DNA from: Eupeodes corollae
Taxonomy: Eukaryota; Arthropoda; Insecta; Diptera; Syrphidae
Reading direction: 5' to 3'
DNA: 64,000 nucleotides
Assembly (NCBI RefSeq): GCF_945859685.1
Contig: NC_079148.1
Span: 54,508,421-54,572,420 of the forward strand
Shown: piece by piece, positions 43,801-53,131 of the stretch
How the letters are laid out: each line of letters starts with the position of its first letter
How positions within the stretch are numbered: position 1 is the stretch's first letter
Program-made: the position numbers and the translations under genes
Notes under the pieces: generated by a model
The model's input: the letters and a program-made list of their open reading frames with translations, nothing else
Database searches by the model: none
Told to the model about the DNA's origin: nothing

Positions 43801-44286
43801 AGTTACAATTTTATCTTAGAATCTAAAATTAATGTAGGTACATAGTGCATTCATAGATTTTCATTTTTCTTTTATATTTATTCTTAGTTTAAGAATTTTA
43901 AATAGTTTGATACATGCTTTTTCTTTTTTTTTCTTTTATCTTTTTTTTTTTTGTAGGTATAGTTTTTCTTTGATGCTTGACAGGTTAGCTCTCCATTAAA
44001 TTTTCGGGGTAGTCACTGGATCGGAAGGCTCTTATTGTTCCGCTTTGGCTTGTAAGGTTAAAAATTTTCAAACAGCCTACTAGGGTACGAAGACCAACAC
44101 CACCATAATTACAATTAAGTAATTTTTTAGTGAACCGGTCCCTTGTTTCGTGAGAGCCAACTTCAAGGCATGTTTTGTACATTTTGTATTGTTCTTTTAA
44201 TGTTCATTTTTTTATTTGGCTTGTACCTATTCTTCCTTTTTTTTTTTTTTATTTGAGGAAAAAAGAGAACATTTTTGAATATCAGT

Positions 44287-44502
44287 TTATAAGCATTTAA
44301 CATTTTTTAAGTGGGTTTTGTGGATTTTTTTACCACTTGATGTCGTTATCGTTACTCGATTATCTCTTGCTACAACCTCTTTTTTATATAAGGGTTTATT
44401 CGTGCTCTTTATACCTTTAACAGCAACGTAAACGACATCGCCCTTATTGTATTTCTTTGGTACCACTCTTTTTAAGTTTTGTCGAAGATTCCTAGCCTTC
44501 AT
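44287..44502 (-). pseudogene. Integrase C-terminal remnant
   Basis: 72 codons giving a small basic domain (KGDVVYVAVKGIKSTNKPLYKKEVV, shown in part: GDVVYVAVKG; TITTSSGKKIHKTHLKN). This resembles the C-terminal domain of gypsy-type integrases (VYVK ... GRTVHKxxLK). It directly follows the protease on the minus strand, which marks the site of a deletion of about 2.5 kb of pol. A further open frame at 44182-43985 has no match I recognise. Confidence 0.6.
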
Positions 44503-44522
44503 ATTTTTTTCAATTATTCCCC

Positions 44523-44900
44523 TTAGATCTTTATTGATTCTTGAACGGATGTTATGATTAATTCATTTTTTTCTCTGTCAATTATAGCCCTGAGCTCTTT
44601 AAGGGTGTCATCGCCGATTATACCATCGAACGAATCTAAGTTTGGTAACACAAAGAAAGTTACGTCTAAATTGCACCCAAGGAAAGAAAAGAATTTTCCA
44701 CTGATTTTGTTGTTAACCAATATCTTTCCAGCGGGGCTAGTTACGTGGAAAGGTTTGTCTATAGATTGAGATACGGGTGCTAGGTTGGATCTGATAAAAT
44801 TCTTGTTTGCACCCGTGTCAACAAGAAAATGTAAGATTTTCCCATCCCTTGTACCATACTCTATGTATGGTACGCTGGAAATGAGGCTCCTAGCATACAA
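44523..44900 (-). CDS. Retroviral-type aspartic protease of the gypsy-type element
   Basis: The frame overlaps the end of gag by 40 bp in a different frame, the usual arrangement for ribosomal frameshift expression of pol. The active-site motif HFLVDTGANKNFI is intact, followed by a GIIGDDTL motif (the ILG-like flap/core signature). It is about 125 residues long and ends with a stop shortly before the integrase remnant, so what survives of pol is protease only. Function: processing of the polyprotein. Confidence 0.75.
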   Translation of the reverse strand: MYARSLISSVPYIEYGTRDGKILHFLVDTGANKNFIRSNLAPVSQSIDKPFHVTSPAGKILVNNKISGKFFSFLGCNLDVTFFVLPNLDSFDGIIGDDTLKELRAIIDREKNELIITSVQESIKI

Positions 44901-45940
44901 TTTTCCTCTTGCTCAGCCCCAATCGAGCCGGATGTGCTTGGTTCATCAACATTAGCTGATGCATCTGCAATTGCATGGTGCAATCTTTGTTGCTTCAAAG
45001 GATAGTTGTATGAATCCGAAGCCTCGCGTTTGAACGGGTTATTTAGCCTGTTCATGTAGTTCACGTTTCCTGTTTGCACGGAACCCAGCTCCATTTTAAC
45101 TGGAGGTTTCGGTCCAGTTGGCCTCGGTGGTGGATGGGACTGTCTGCTCCTAAAGCTTGGTATCCACGACGAGTTTCGCTGTTGACCATGCGAACTTCTG
45201 TTGTTGGGAAACCTAGTTAATTGCTGTTGACCATATCTGCTCATGGTGTTAGGGTATTTGTCAAAGTTATTTCCTGAGGGAGAGGGTACCTTATCAGAAC
45301 TAAAATTATAATGTACAGGGGCGGAAATCATGTTTGATGCCTGTATATGCACCGAGCTATTTCTAAAATTTAGATTTTGCATTTCGAGGCATGCTGAGTA
45401 TGCCTCAGGAAGAGTTTTAGGCTTCTGAATTATTAGAAGCCGTGAAAGATCTCCACTCAATCCTCTTATGAAAACATCTAATGCCCTATCGCGGTAAGTT
45501 CCCACGAGAGCATCAGCGGTTTCGCACGAATATGCCTCACATCTTATTTTGTTAATAATTAGTGAGAATTGGTGGTTTACCGTCGCATAAAAATCGTCCA
45601 CCCTTGAGCTACCTTGTTTTAGAGAATTTAGTTGGTGTTCGAGGGTTCTTATGTCCCTCTTATCCGCATAATGGAGGGACAGCACCCTCTTGATATCGTC
45701 CCACTCCCCGTCTCTATATAGAGGCTTACCCCGAACAATTTCGTAGTCTTTTAGAACTGTTTCTATGCTATGTACCCAAGACACATATTGCACTGGGTTT
45801 CCCTCAAATACCTGTTTTTCCTTTACAGGATCGGGTAATTTCGCAATCTCCCTAAGTTCTGATTCAGTACTTGGGCCACGAAGAGGCTCCTTATGTACAG
45901 GAGATTGAGTTGATATCCCAATCGAATTCCTATCTTCCAT
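44861..45940 (-). CDS. Gag protein of the gypsy-type element
   Basis: A 359-residue intact reading. Residues 30-200 resemble the gypsy-family Gag core (FEGNPVQYVSWVHSIETVL, LSLHYADKRDIRTLEHQL, VDDFYATVNHQF). The C-terminal third is rich in Asn, Gln, Arg and Pro, without a CCHC knuckle, as is normal for errantivirus Gag. It ends overlapping the protease frame. Role: particle assembly and RNA binding. Since the frame is intact, this protein could still be produced if the LTR promoter works. Confidence 0.8.
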   Translation of the reverse strand: MEDRNSIGISTQSPVHKEPLRGPSTESELREIAKLPDPVKEKQVFEGNPVQYVSWVHSIETVLKDYEIVRGKPLYRDGEWDDIKRVLSLHYADKRDIRTLEHQLNSLKQGSSRVDDFYATVNHQFSLIINKIRCEAYSCETADALVGTYRDRALDVFIRGLSGDLSRLLIIQKPKTLPEAYSACLEMQNLNFRNSSVHIQASNMISAPVHYNFSSDKVPSPSGNNFDKYPNTMSRYGQQQLTRFPNNRSSHGQQRNSSWIPSFRSRQSHPPPRPTGPKPPVKMELGSVQTGNVNYMNRLNNPFKREASDSYNYPLKQQRLHHAIADASANVDEPSTSGSIGAEQEENCMLGASFPAYHT

Positions 45941-46477
45941 TTGCTTTATTTAATTCCCAATGGAATCCAACTGTTTTACCATTGATTCTATGGCGTTCCT
46001 ACCCCCGTATTGTTCAATCTGAACAATACGCGTTTCGAACCCTCGTAACTGGTCAAGGACAGAGTTAACTGCTCCTGTCAGTTGCGTAACTGAAACCTGA
46101 ATTTCTTCCATTTTGAGTGGTACCCGAAATAGATTTAATTAATTTTATGTTAAATTAGCTTGCTTTTTTTTTTCTTTATAGGAAATTGCCTTTATTAATT
46201 GTTATAATATGTGTATGTACTTTTTGATCGATTCAATTTGAATTTCAGAAAATTTTTATTATTTTTTTTTTTATTTTAATTAAATATATGTATTTTATAT
46301 ATACAATACATACATATGTATGTAACGAGTAAGTATATGTACTTTTATATTCAAATCGATTTATTTTTGAGGAAAATTTTAATAAATTTAGTTAAATAAA
46401 TATAGTTGTAAATGACACAAAATGTTATAATTTTTACTAATTATTCTTACATAACAAATGACAGCATCCTTTCCTTA

Positions 46478-46554
46478 AAGTTGTGTTTCAAAGTTGATTC
46501 TTAAAGTTGATTTTTAGAGTTGGTTTTTAAAGTTGATCTTTACAGTTGATTTTA
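46478..46554 (-). repeat. 13-bp tandem repeat in the leader of the gypsy-type element
   Basis: Six consecutive units of 13 bp, consensus on the plus strand AAGTTGATTTTTA with small changes, lie between the primer site and gag (minus-strand transcript leader). Tandem repeats in this position in gypsy act as binding sites for the insulator protein Su(Hw), whose site also has an AT-rich core around TGCATA. The unit here does not match that site, so only a regulatory role by position can be suggested. Confidence 0.65.
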
Positions 46555-46819
46555 GCCTTCACCTTCCTATATTTAGGTATTTGCCTCTCGGATATTTCAG
46601 CACAGAGTAATAGTTTCATAAATGTTATTCCACGATTATAGTGTTGTGTACTTTTTGTTTAATTAATTCTTCGTGATTTTATTTCACTTTTGCTTCTTTG
46701 TAACTTTGCTAGAAAATATTCACTTTTTGTAGATTATTATTTGTTCTATTTTACGTAAGAAAAGATTCACTTTTTCCAGGATAATTTTAGTATATAATAA
46801 TATTTTACAGAACGGTCGG

Positions 46820-46837
46820 GTCCCTGCTCGGGCGCCA
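46820..46837 (-). other. Primer binding site, tRNA-Lys type
   Basis: On the minus strand, immediately at the end of the 5' LTR, the sequence is TGGCGCCCGAGCAGGGAC, differing by one base from the site complementary to the 3' end of tRNA-Lys used by lysine-primed retroviruses. It fixes the orientation of the element (5' LTR on the right). Confidence 0.85.
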
Positions 46838-47175
46838 GTAACGGATTTCTGATCCTTCAAGTTCAAAAAATATAATTTTCTGGGACTCGGCACTGTCCCA
46901 ATTAAACACACGAATTCAGTTTTGTATAATAGTATAATATATTTGGTGCGACCGCACTCTACAAAGTTAACAATAAGAATAATCATATCTCAATCATAAA
47001 TACATTTTGTTTCTTAGTCTAATTATGCTGACCAGCAGTTCCCATACAGACCGAGTGCAAAGGTGTTTGCTCGGCTCGAGTTTCCCGGTGGGAAACAATC
47101 CAAAGTGCGAAGCGGATGCCCGTGTGCATCGTCGACACTTTTTTATGATTGGGTCAATGCCTGACCGTGATAATT
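46837..47175 (-). repeat. 5' LTR of the gypsy-type element
   Basis: 339 bp, nearly identical to 41907-42244. It would hold the promoter and the transcription start on the minus strand. It lies only 6 bp from the target duplication of the neighbouring I-clade LINE (47182), so the two insertions are close neighbours. Confidence 0.92.
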
Positions 47176-47274
47176 TACACTTTGAAATAAATATTATTAT
47201 TATTATTTATTAACATACAATTTTAAAAATTACATGCTAATAGGAAAAAAAGAGCTCTAGCTGCAAAGACTTTC

Positions 47275-47694
47275 CACTCAAAGATAAATGTATTTATTTA
47301 GATAACTAATTTATGACTATTAAGGTATTTTTCGATTTTTAAAATGTTTTCGATACTAATAGTGTTTAAAAATGAATAGATATTTTGATTATAAGGCAAA
47401 ATGGTATTGATTTGTTGAGAGATACTGCATACTGCGAGGCCGAGTAAATGTGAGGTATTAAAAATGTTGTTACAGACTGGCCACAAAGGTGGGTCTTCTT
47501 TCCTTAAGATGTGCTGATGGGTTGAGGTAGTGTGACCTAACCGAAGTCGAATGAATTTTGATGTTGTTGCTCTGGATAAAGATGGTGGGTAGATGGGGGT
47601 ATGAAGATCGGTGTTAATTTTAGAATAGTGATTTTCGTAGCCACTCCATTTTAGGATTTTATTCTTTTTAATGATTTGTTCGATGTATCTTTGC
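47275..47694 (-). pseudogene. I-clade LINE, ORF2 C-terminal tail
   Basis: Minus-strand reading (MTWLIRLWQRYIEQIIK, then FIRLRLGHTTSTHQHILRK, EDPPLWPVCNNIFNTSHLL) is the conserved C-terminal region after RNase H in I-type elements, with the RLGHT motif and a CxxC-type ending. The frame ends with a stop at about 47298, followed by the 3' UTR and TAA tail. It joins to the RNase H segment at 49811 when the hAT is removed. Confidence 0.8.
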
Positions 47695-48139
47695 CAGAGC
47701 CGGATTAACCATGTCATGGGCCCCTAGGCAGAGTAATTCTTGGGCCCTTTTCCGATGGTTTTTCGATATTATAAGCTCTTTTTGGGCTAGGTTAGAAGGT
47801 GTAGGTAACCTCCTGAGGAATAATCAGCTATAATCTGTCATTTTATAAATCTTAACTAAAACATTTGAAACATCTTAGACAACAGTCTGCAGTTGATATA
47901 TAAATTAATAACTGTAGTAAATATATGCAGTGATATCTCAACAAAGCATATATGTATAACAACTTCATGGTTCTCAGACAATTTCGATTAACTACAAGTT
48001 ATTAGAAATTATCTTGCATTCATAAGGTATAAGTTTACTTACGGTTTCATTATAAAACTGGAGAGTTAAATCTTACGCAAAAGTTTCAATTTTGGTTTTA
48101 TTATTATTTAATAAAAGAAAGAAAAATGTTTTTTCCAAG

Positions 48140-48637
48140 TTAAGTTTTAATATTGACTTTTCTAATTTTTTTTGAAACAAAATCGCTTATTATGTCTTGA
48201 AAATTGACCTCATCCAGAACATCGTTTTCTATCGCCATTATTGCTAACGAATTCAATCGCTTTTGGGACATTGATGAACGCAGACAATTTTTTATAAGTT
48301 TTAGTCTTGAAAAATGACGTTCACCAGTCGCGTTAGAAATCATCAAACTTCTATATATTTTTAAGGCTATCATAACATTTGGGAACGTTGATTGGACCAT
48401 TTTATCTGAAATTATTTTGAGTAACTTCTCGGCATCCACAATTTTAGATTTTTCTGGTGCATCCTCTGATTGCAACATAAAAAACTTGAATTGCACCATC
48501 TCATTAGTAAACTGTGGCTCGATGTCGTCAGAATAGAAGTACAAACCACTTACCAAGCACCAACGATTAAAATATATACGTTCGAATCTAATCCGACAGA
48601 AGACGGATGCATAAACCAAGAACTTATCCCAACACAT
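48140..48637 (-). pseudogene. hAT transposase C-terminal fragment (ZMYM1/DUF4371-like)
   Basis: 166-codon reading ending with the hAT dimerisation region: NATGERHFSRLKLIKNCLR, then MSQKRLNSLAIMAIENDVL, the conserved SxxERxFSxLxxIK-like pattern. The N-terminal two thirds of the transposase, including the zinc finger and the first catalytic residues, are absent, so the element is a non-autonomous internal-deletion copy. The rest of the interior (48640-49690) is non-coding except for the MITE. Confidence 0.7.
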
Positions 48638-49019
48638 ACATGATGGACTTGACGGATGTGTTTATTTTAACGGATGCAACACGAGTTCTATACTCTATAG
48701 TTTGAAGCGTTGCCAGACTTGGCAAGTCAAATCCTTTTATTTTCCATCAAAAAAGTTTGTTTTCACTTTTTGTTTTAGTTTTTTTCCATTTTATTTCTTA
48801 GATATTTTTGTAAAATTAATGGTTTTTAAGTTTGTTTTCAATTAGTATACCTTCACCAACAAAAATATAAAAATATTTTTGAAGATAAAATACATGTATA
48901 CATAGATATGTATGTATGTAAATAATGTATTTAAAACAAAATAAAACTTAAAATAACTACAGTAGTTGGTTTATCTATTTGAACACAATAGAAGAGTTAA
49001 AAAAAATTGCTTAATCTAA

Positions 49020-49259
49020 CAGCCCTATTCTGGCAAACCTCACAAGTTATGACGACCTCACAAGGTGAGCTGAATTTGAGTTTGTGAGGTTTTGGCGTCA
49101 CAAAAACTTTCGAATTTGTGATCTGCTCTGAAGGAGGTCATAACTCACAAGTTGGATTTTTCTTAGTAAGAAGTTTGTGAGAAATAAATCCTCACAAAAT
49201 CAAGTTATGATCACCTCGTGAGGTTTTGGTGACTTGTGAGGTTTGCCAGAATAGGGGTG
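49020..49259. mobile_element. MITE with 27-bp inverted repeats, Harbinger-like TAA duplication
   Basis: 240 bp. Ends read CA(G/C)CCCTATTCTGGCAAACC and continue TCACAAGT on both sides; target duplication TAA (49017-49019 and 49260-49262). Internal direct and inverted copies of CCTCACAAG and TTGTGAGG make it strongly self-complementary. No coding. The TAA duplication suggests mobilisation by a PIF/Harbinger transposase. It is nested within the hAT, which is nested in the I-clade LINE. Confidence 0.75.
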
Positions 49260-49810
49260 TAAATTATGTACATAATATCCATTCTTATTTTCATTTCATT
49301 TTGGTTCGTCTCCCAAAATGTATTATCCAACTGCACTTCGACCCTGTGCTAATGCGTTTGTATTTGTAACATTTGAAAATATTGTTTTTTTCTGGGGCCC
49401 TGCTATGTTACTTTGTGCTACTTTCGAATCTGTTCGAAAGTTAATTTTAGTTGTACTTCCTACTAACTTTTATTAGATATTAAAACGTGAAAAAAATTTG
49501 AGCTGACTGTCGAAAATCCGAAAAAAAAGGTAAAAATCTCTCATTCTGGCATCGCTGGGTTGGGCCCATTAGGATGGAATGGGGCATGGGAGTCATAATT
49601 CATTATAAACACGTATACACTGTTTCTTTTTTTGTTGTTCTTTTTTCTTATATTTATGGCAAGTATAAAAAATGTAATGCTGTTTTTTATTGAAGGTGCA
49701 TCTCCAAAAAAATTTTTTGTTCGTAGTCAGAGCGAGGGGCCCCTAGCTCAAGCGGGGCCCCTAGGCAGCTGCCTAGTTTGCATTGAGGCTAATCCGGCAC
49801 TGATCTTTGC

Positions 49811-49985
49811 AGATCTTTTTTCGAAAATATATCAAAAGTGAAGATAGGTAGTCTATTGCAAGACTTTGCGGCTTTGTCAGCGTATTCGTTGCCTGGTATG
49901 CCAATATGGCTAGGCACCCACATAAGTTTTAGTTTATTGGGGTTCCTTATAAGAAGGTCACGTATGTTGTTTATTATCTTGCTAT
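49811..49985 (-). pseudogene. I-clade LINE, RNase H C-terminal part
   Basis: Minus-strand reading NNIRDLLIRNPNKLKLMWV, then PSHIGIPGNEYADKAAKS: the RNase H helix and the conserved His-loop (VPSHIGIPGNE). It joins in sense to the RNase H N-terminal part ending at 52831 once the nested LINE is removed, across the duplicated 12-bp target TTATCTTGCTAT. Confidence 0.8.
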
Positions 49986-52818
49986 AGATTCTATAACTGA
50001 CATAGTTTCTTCAGTGATTAGACAGTCTGCAGAACTTTCTTCCCAACGTAGAAATACCTTTCAGTCTGTATGGTACGACGAAGAATGCAAAAAAAAAGTA
50101 GGAGAAAATCTTTCGCTTTCTTAAAACTATATAGAAAAACAAATAGCGCAGTTTTTAAATCACTGTATTTACAATCAAACCAAGAATACAAAAGGTTATG
50201 CAATCTCAAAAAAGAACTTTATTTAAAAAACACTGCTTCTAAGCTCGTTGAATGCAAGGACTCGAAATCTTTTTCGAAGACAGTACAAGTGTTGAGTGGG
50301 CGGAATAGGAGGGTATTGTTCACAATTGATGAAAATCTACTTGCAAATTATTTTGAAACTCTACTTTTGCCTGACCCTAATCTAAACACAATGAGCTTTG
50401 CATTCCCTAATGTCATTATTCCTGAACTGGATTCCAATCTTACAATGGTTGAACTAGTAGCTGCTTTAAAAAAAATGAAAAATAACAAAGCACCTGGATC
50501 TGATGGGATCCCAGTAGAGTTTTATAAACATGCTACTCCTGAGTTTTTGGAATATCTGTTAGAATTTTTCAATAGAATATTCATTGAAGAGACAGTGCCT
50601 GAAAATTTTCGTCTGTCTCGAATTACAGCCATTTTTAAGAAAGGTAACCGTGATTTGCCAGAGAACTATAGAGGAATTGCTGTGCTTAACTCATTACGAA
50701 AAGTGTTTACACAAATACTCTATACTAGACTTACGACCTGGTTAGAAGATAATAACATAATTAGTTGCTTTCAAGCTGGTTTTCGAGCCAACCTTTCAGC
50801 TATTGATCAAATTTTTGTACTCAGCACCACTGCTAGGCGGCTTTTGACACTATTAATAGGAGGTCCTTACTCTATAAGCTCTCAGCAATTGGCCTATCTA
50901 CTAAATTTATCAGAGTCTACGAAAAAATTCTCGAAAACACGATGGCATCTGTTCAGAATGGTGGAAAAGTATCTAGATAATTTAGTTGTGAAGCAGGTGT
51001 CCCTCAAGGATGTGTTCTAAGCCTTATCATGTTTGCACTGTATATGAACGATGTCGAAAACAGTATACCTGAGGGAGTTCAGTTCGGGGATATTACACTT
51101 AAGGTCTTGTTTTATGCTGATGATTTAGTGATTTTATCAGACAGTCCGCTTACTCTACAGCTCCAGATAAACAAGCTGAAACAGTTTTGTGATCTATGGG
51201 ATCTTATAATAAATACCACCAAATCCAAAATATTGGTTTTTAGATCTCGAAATAGATCAACTGGCTATGAGCGGAATTGGACTTTAGATGGTGAGATAGT
51301 TAATGAATAATGAACTACCGCTGCAAAAATTGCAATAAATACAATGTGGTCCAAGTTCTTCGCAAATAAACTCGTAGATCCAATCTCAAAATTCAAAGTC
51401 TTCAATGCCACCGTGAATACTTGTTTTTGCTATGGTAATGAAGTATATGGTTTCGAACAGTTGGAGGAAATGGAAAATATACAGAGGTATTTTTTCAAGC
51501 GAATTTTTAGGTTACCTATTAACACTCCTAATTATGCTATCCACCTAGAGACAGGCTTACCTCAAATTTTCTTGAAAAACTTAAAGGCTAACGCCGATTT
51601 TATGATCAGAGTTATGAAGCGATCTGACCAAAGCTTGCAAAAAAGACTCCTTAAAATTTGTTTTAGTAGTGGATATAGTCCGGTCAAAAATTGGTATGAT
51701 CTTGCTGTAGCACATAACCTTTCAATATCATTGCCAGTGGACAATGTGGAAGCAATAAAAAATGCATTATATGAATGTATCTCTGTTATAGATGACTCGA
51801 TGTATAGGCTTTGTGTTGCGAGAGGGACTGCATCAACATCCAGGAATATATACAGACAACTTAATCTGAAACTTGGTGAAAGAAACTATTTTAGAGAAGA
51901 GTTTACAGTTTCTGAAATGAGCTTGATCTTCAAGATAAGAACGGAAATGCTCGATTTGAATTACAGACCATAGAACAGACTTAAACCCTGTGTGCTCTCT
52001 TTGCAACCTTGGTCAAAACGAAGATGCATTTTTTAGCACTTTGTCCAATATTACAGGAAATCCGAAGGCTCTACTTTTATTCTAGTTTTCTTTCTCAAGA
52101 GGAATGTGTCAGTGTACTAAACGGAGATCGTGGCTGGAAGCCTCTTATACGCTATGTCTCACATGCACGAAAATATCGAAACGAGTGTTTGAGTTTGTTT
52201 TGAGTTGTAAGACGATGTTAATGTGATTGTATCTTCTCCTTTCTTTTTTTTGTTTTTAACCAAATTTTAAAAAAAAACTTGAGAAATATACAGTTCTTTT
52301 CCTATCTTTTTGCTTTTTTTTCTCACTTACAAACCATTATCTGTTTTAGCTAAACTAAAAGCCCATTACCAATATTTTTCTTTTTTCCTTAATTTTTTTG
52401 TTTTGACTAAACTAAAAGTCACATTTTTTATTAAACTTATAAATACCTGTTATTGCTTGCTTTATACTATATATATATATCAAAATATACTTTAATGGTG
52501 AACATTATTCCATATGGTTCAATGTTTTCTTTTTTTTTTCTTTGTTTTGACTAAACTAAAAGTCACATTATAAAAATAATAATTTAAACAAAAAATTGTT
52601 TTCTTTAATATTTATATTTACATTTTCTTTTTTTTAACTATGAAACTTATTTTGTGAAATATACTCTCTTTTTACTCAAATCGTACTTTTTTTTTGGTTG
52701 TTTATTTAATTAGTTTTTTTTTCCCGGCAGACGGCTTTGTATATCTCTTATCATGAAATATTGTACTTATAAGAAAATTGAAAAAATAAAGAACTTATCT
52801 ATCTATCATCTAACTTAC
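49986..52818 (+). mobile_element. 5'-truncated LINE nested in the I-clade LINE
   Basis: Flanked by the 12-bp duplication TTATCTTGCTAT (49974-49985 and 52819-52830). The insert starts inside the endonuclease-RT linker and runs through RT to a long T-rich 3' UTR that ends in a short ATCT-repeat tail. The 3' UTR contains two ~140-bp-spaced copies of TTTTGACTAAACTAAAAGTCACAT (about 52402 and 52544). Orientation is opposite to its host element. Confidence 0.85.
50040..52203 (+). pseudogene. Reverse transcriptase of the nested LINE
   Basis: Reading: SVWYDEECKKK linker, then KKMKNNKAPGSDGIPVEFYK, ENFRLSRITAIFKKGNRDLP, ENYRGIAVLNSLRKVF, FQAGFRANLSAIDQIF; a frame change near 50850; the GVPQGCVLS motif near 50995; FYADDLVILSD (51110, active site intact); a stop near 51308; then a long thumb and connection region to 51973 and a Cys-containing end (CSLCNLGQ) near 52000. 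At least four frame breaks. Clade not resolved; RT motifs are of the Jockey/CR1 superfamily style. No RNase H is seen. Confidence 0.75.
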
Positions 52819-52831
52819 TTATCTTGCTATT

Positions 52832-53131
52832 GTGGTTTGCGTTGGATATGGCATGGAGAACTGAGAGGCTGTCGGTGCATATCACTAAGTAGCTTGATAG
52901 TGAGATCGTTTTAGCAGCTTCTTGGATGGCTAATGCTTCAGCAGTAAAGATTGATGAGAACTCCCATAATATCCCTGCCTTCAATAAAGTGCCATTTGCA
53001 TCTGTTACCGCAAAGGAGGTTTTATAAGCTGATTTCGACCCATCTGTAAACAAAGGAGTCCAACCTTCATGTTTAAGATTTCCTATTATTTCTGCAAAGT
53101 TAGAATAATAAACTCTCCTGTCGGTGTTGTC
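52832..53131 (-). pseudogene. I-clade LINE, RNase H N-terminal part
   Basis: Minus strand: PLFTDGSKSAYKTSFAVTD (first catalytic Asp in TDGSK), FSSIFTAEALAIQEAAK (catalytic Glu), VICTDSLSVLHAI (second Asp). These residues are conserved. The reading is cut by the nested LINE at 52831/52818. Connected to RT at 53132 by a frame break. Confidence 0.82.

Larger units (their letters stand above)
41907..47175 (-). mobile_element. Gypsy-type endogenous retrovirus-like element (errantivirus group), internally deleted
   Basis: Two LTRs in direct orientation (3' LTR 41907-42244, 5' LTR 46837-47175 on the minus strand) flank gag, protease, a short integrase remnant and env. The 4-bp duplication TACA (41903-41906 and 47176-47179) fits the alternating purine-pyrimidine targets of gypsy-like errantiviruses. 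A primer site matching tRNA-Lys follows the 5' LTR, and a purine-rich tract (GAAGAGGCGGC) precedes the 3' LTR. The whole RT, RNase H and most of integrase are absent, and env is broken, so it cannot replicate by itself. LTRs are very similar to each other, so insertion was recent relative to the deletion-bearing parent or the deletion followed insertion. Confidence 0.9.
47695..49802 (-). mobile_element. hAT DNA transposon, decayed
   Basis: Ends CAGAGCCGGATTAACC (47695) and, inverted, CAGTGCCGGATTAGCC (49802) are hAT-type termini, and both sides carry the 8-bp duplication ATCTTTGC (47687-47694 and 49803-49810), exact for hAT. Length 2108 bp. GGGGCCCCTAGGCAG-type subterminal repeats are present at both ends. 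A C-terminal transposase fragment is on the minus strand at 48140-48637. A MITE is inserted at 49020-49259. It lies within the RNase H/C-terminal region of the I-clade LINE. Confidence 0.9.

Noticed and set aside
43985..44182. 65-codon frame in the gypsy-type element
   Set aside because: Lies between integrase remnant and env, but matches neither; not called.
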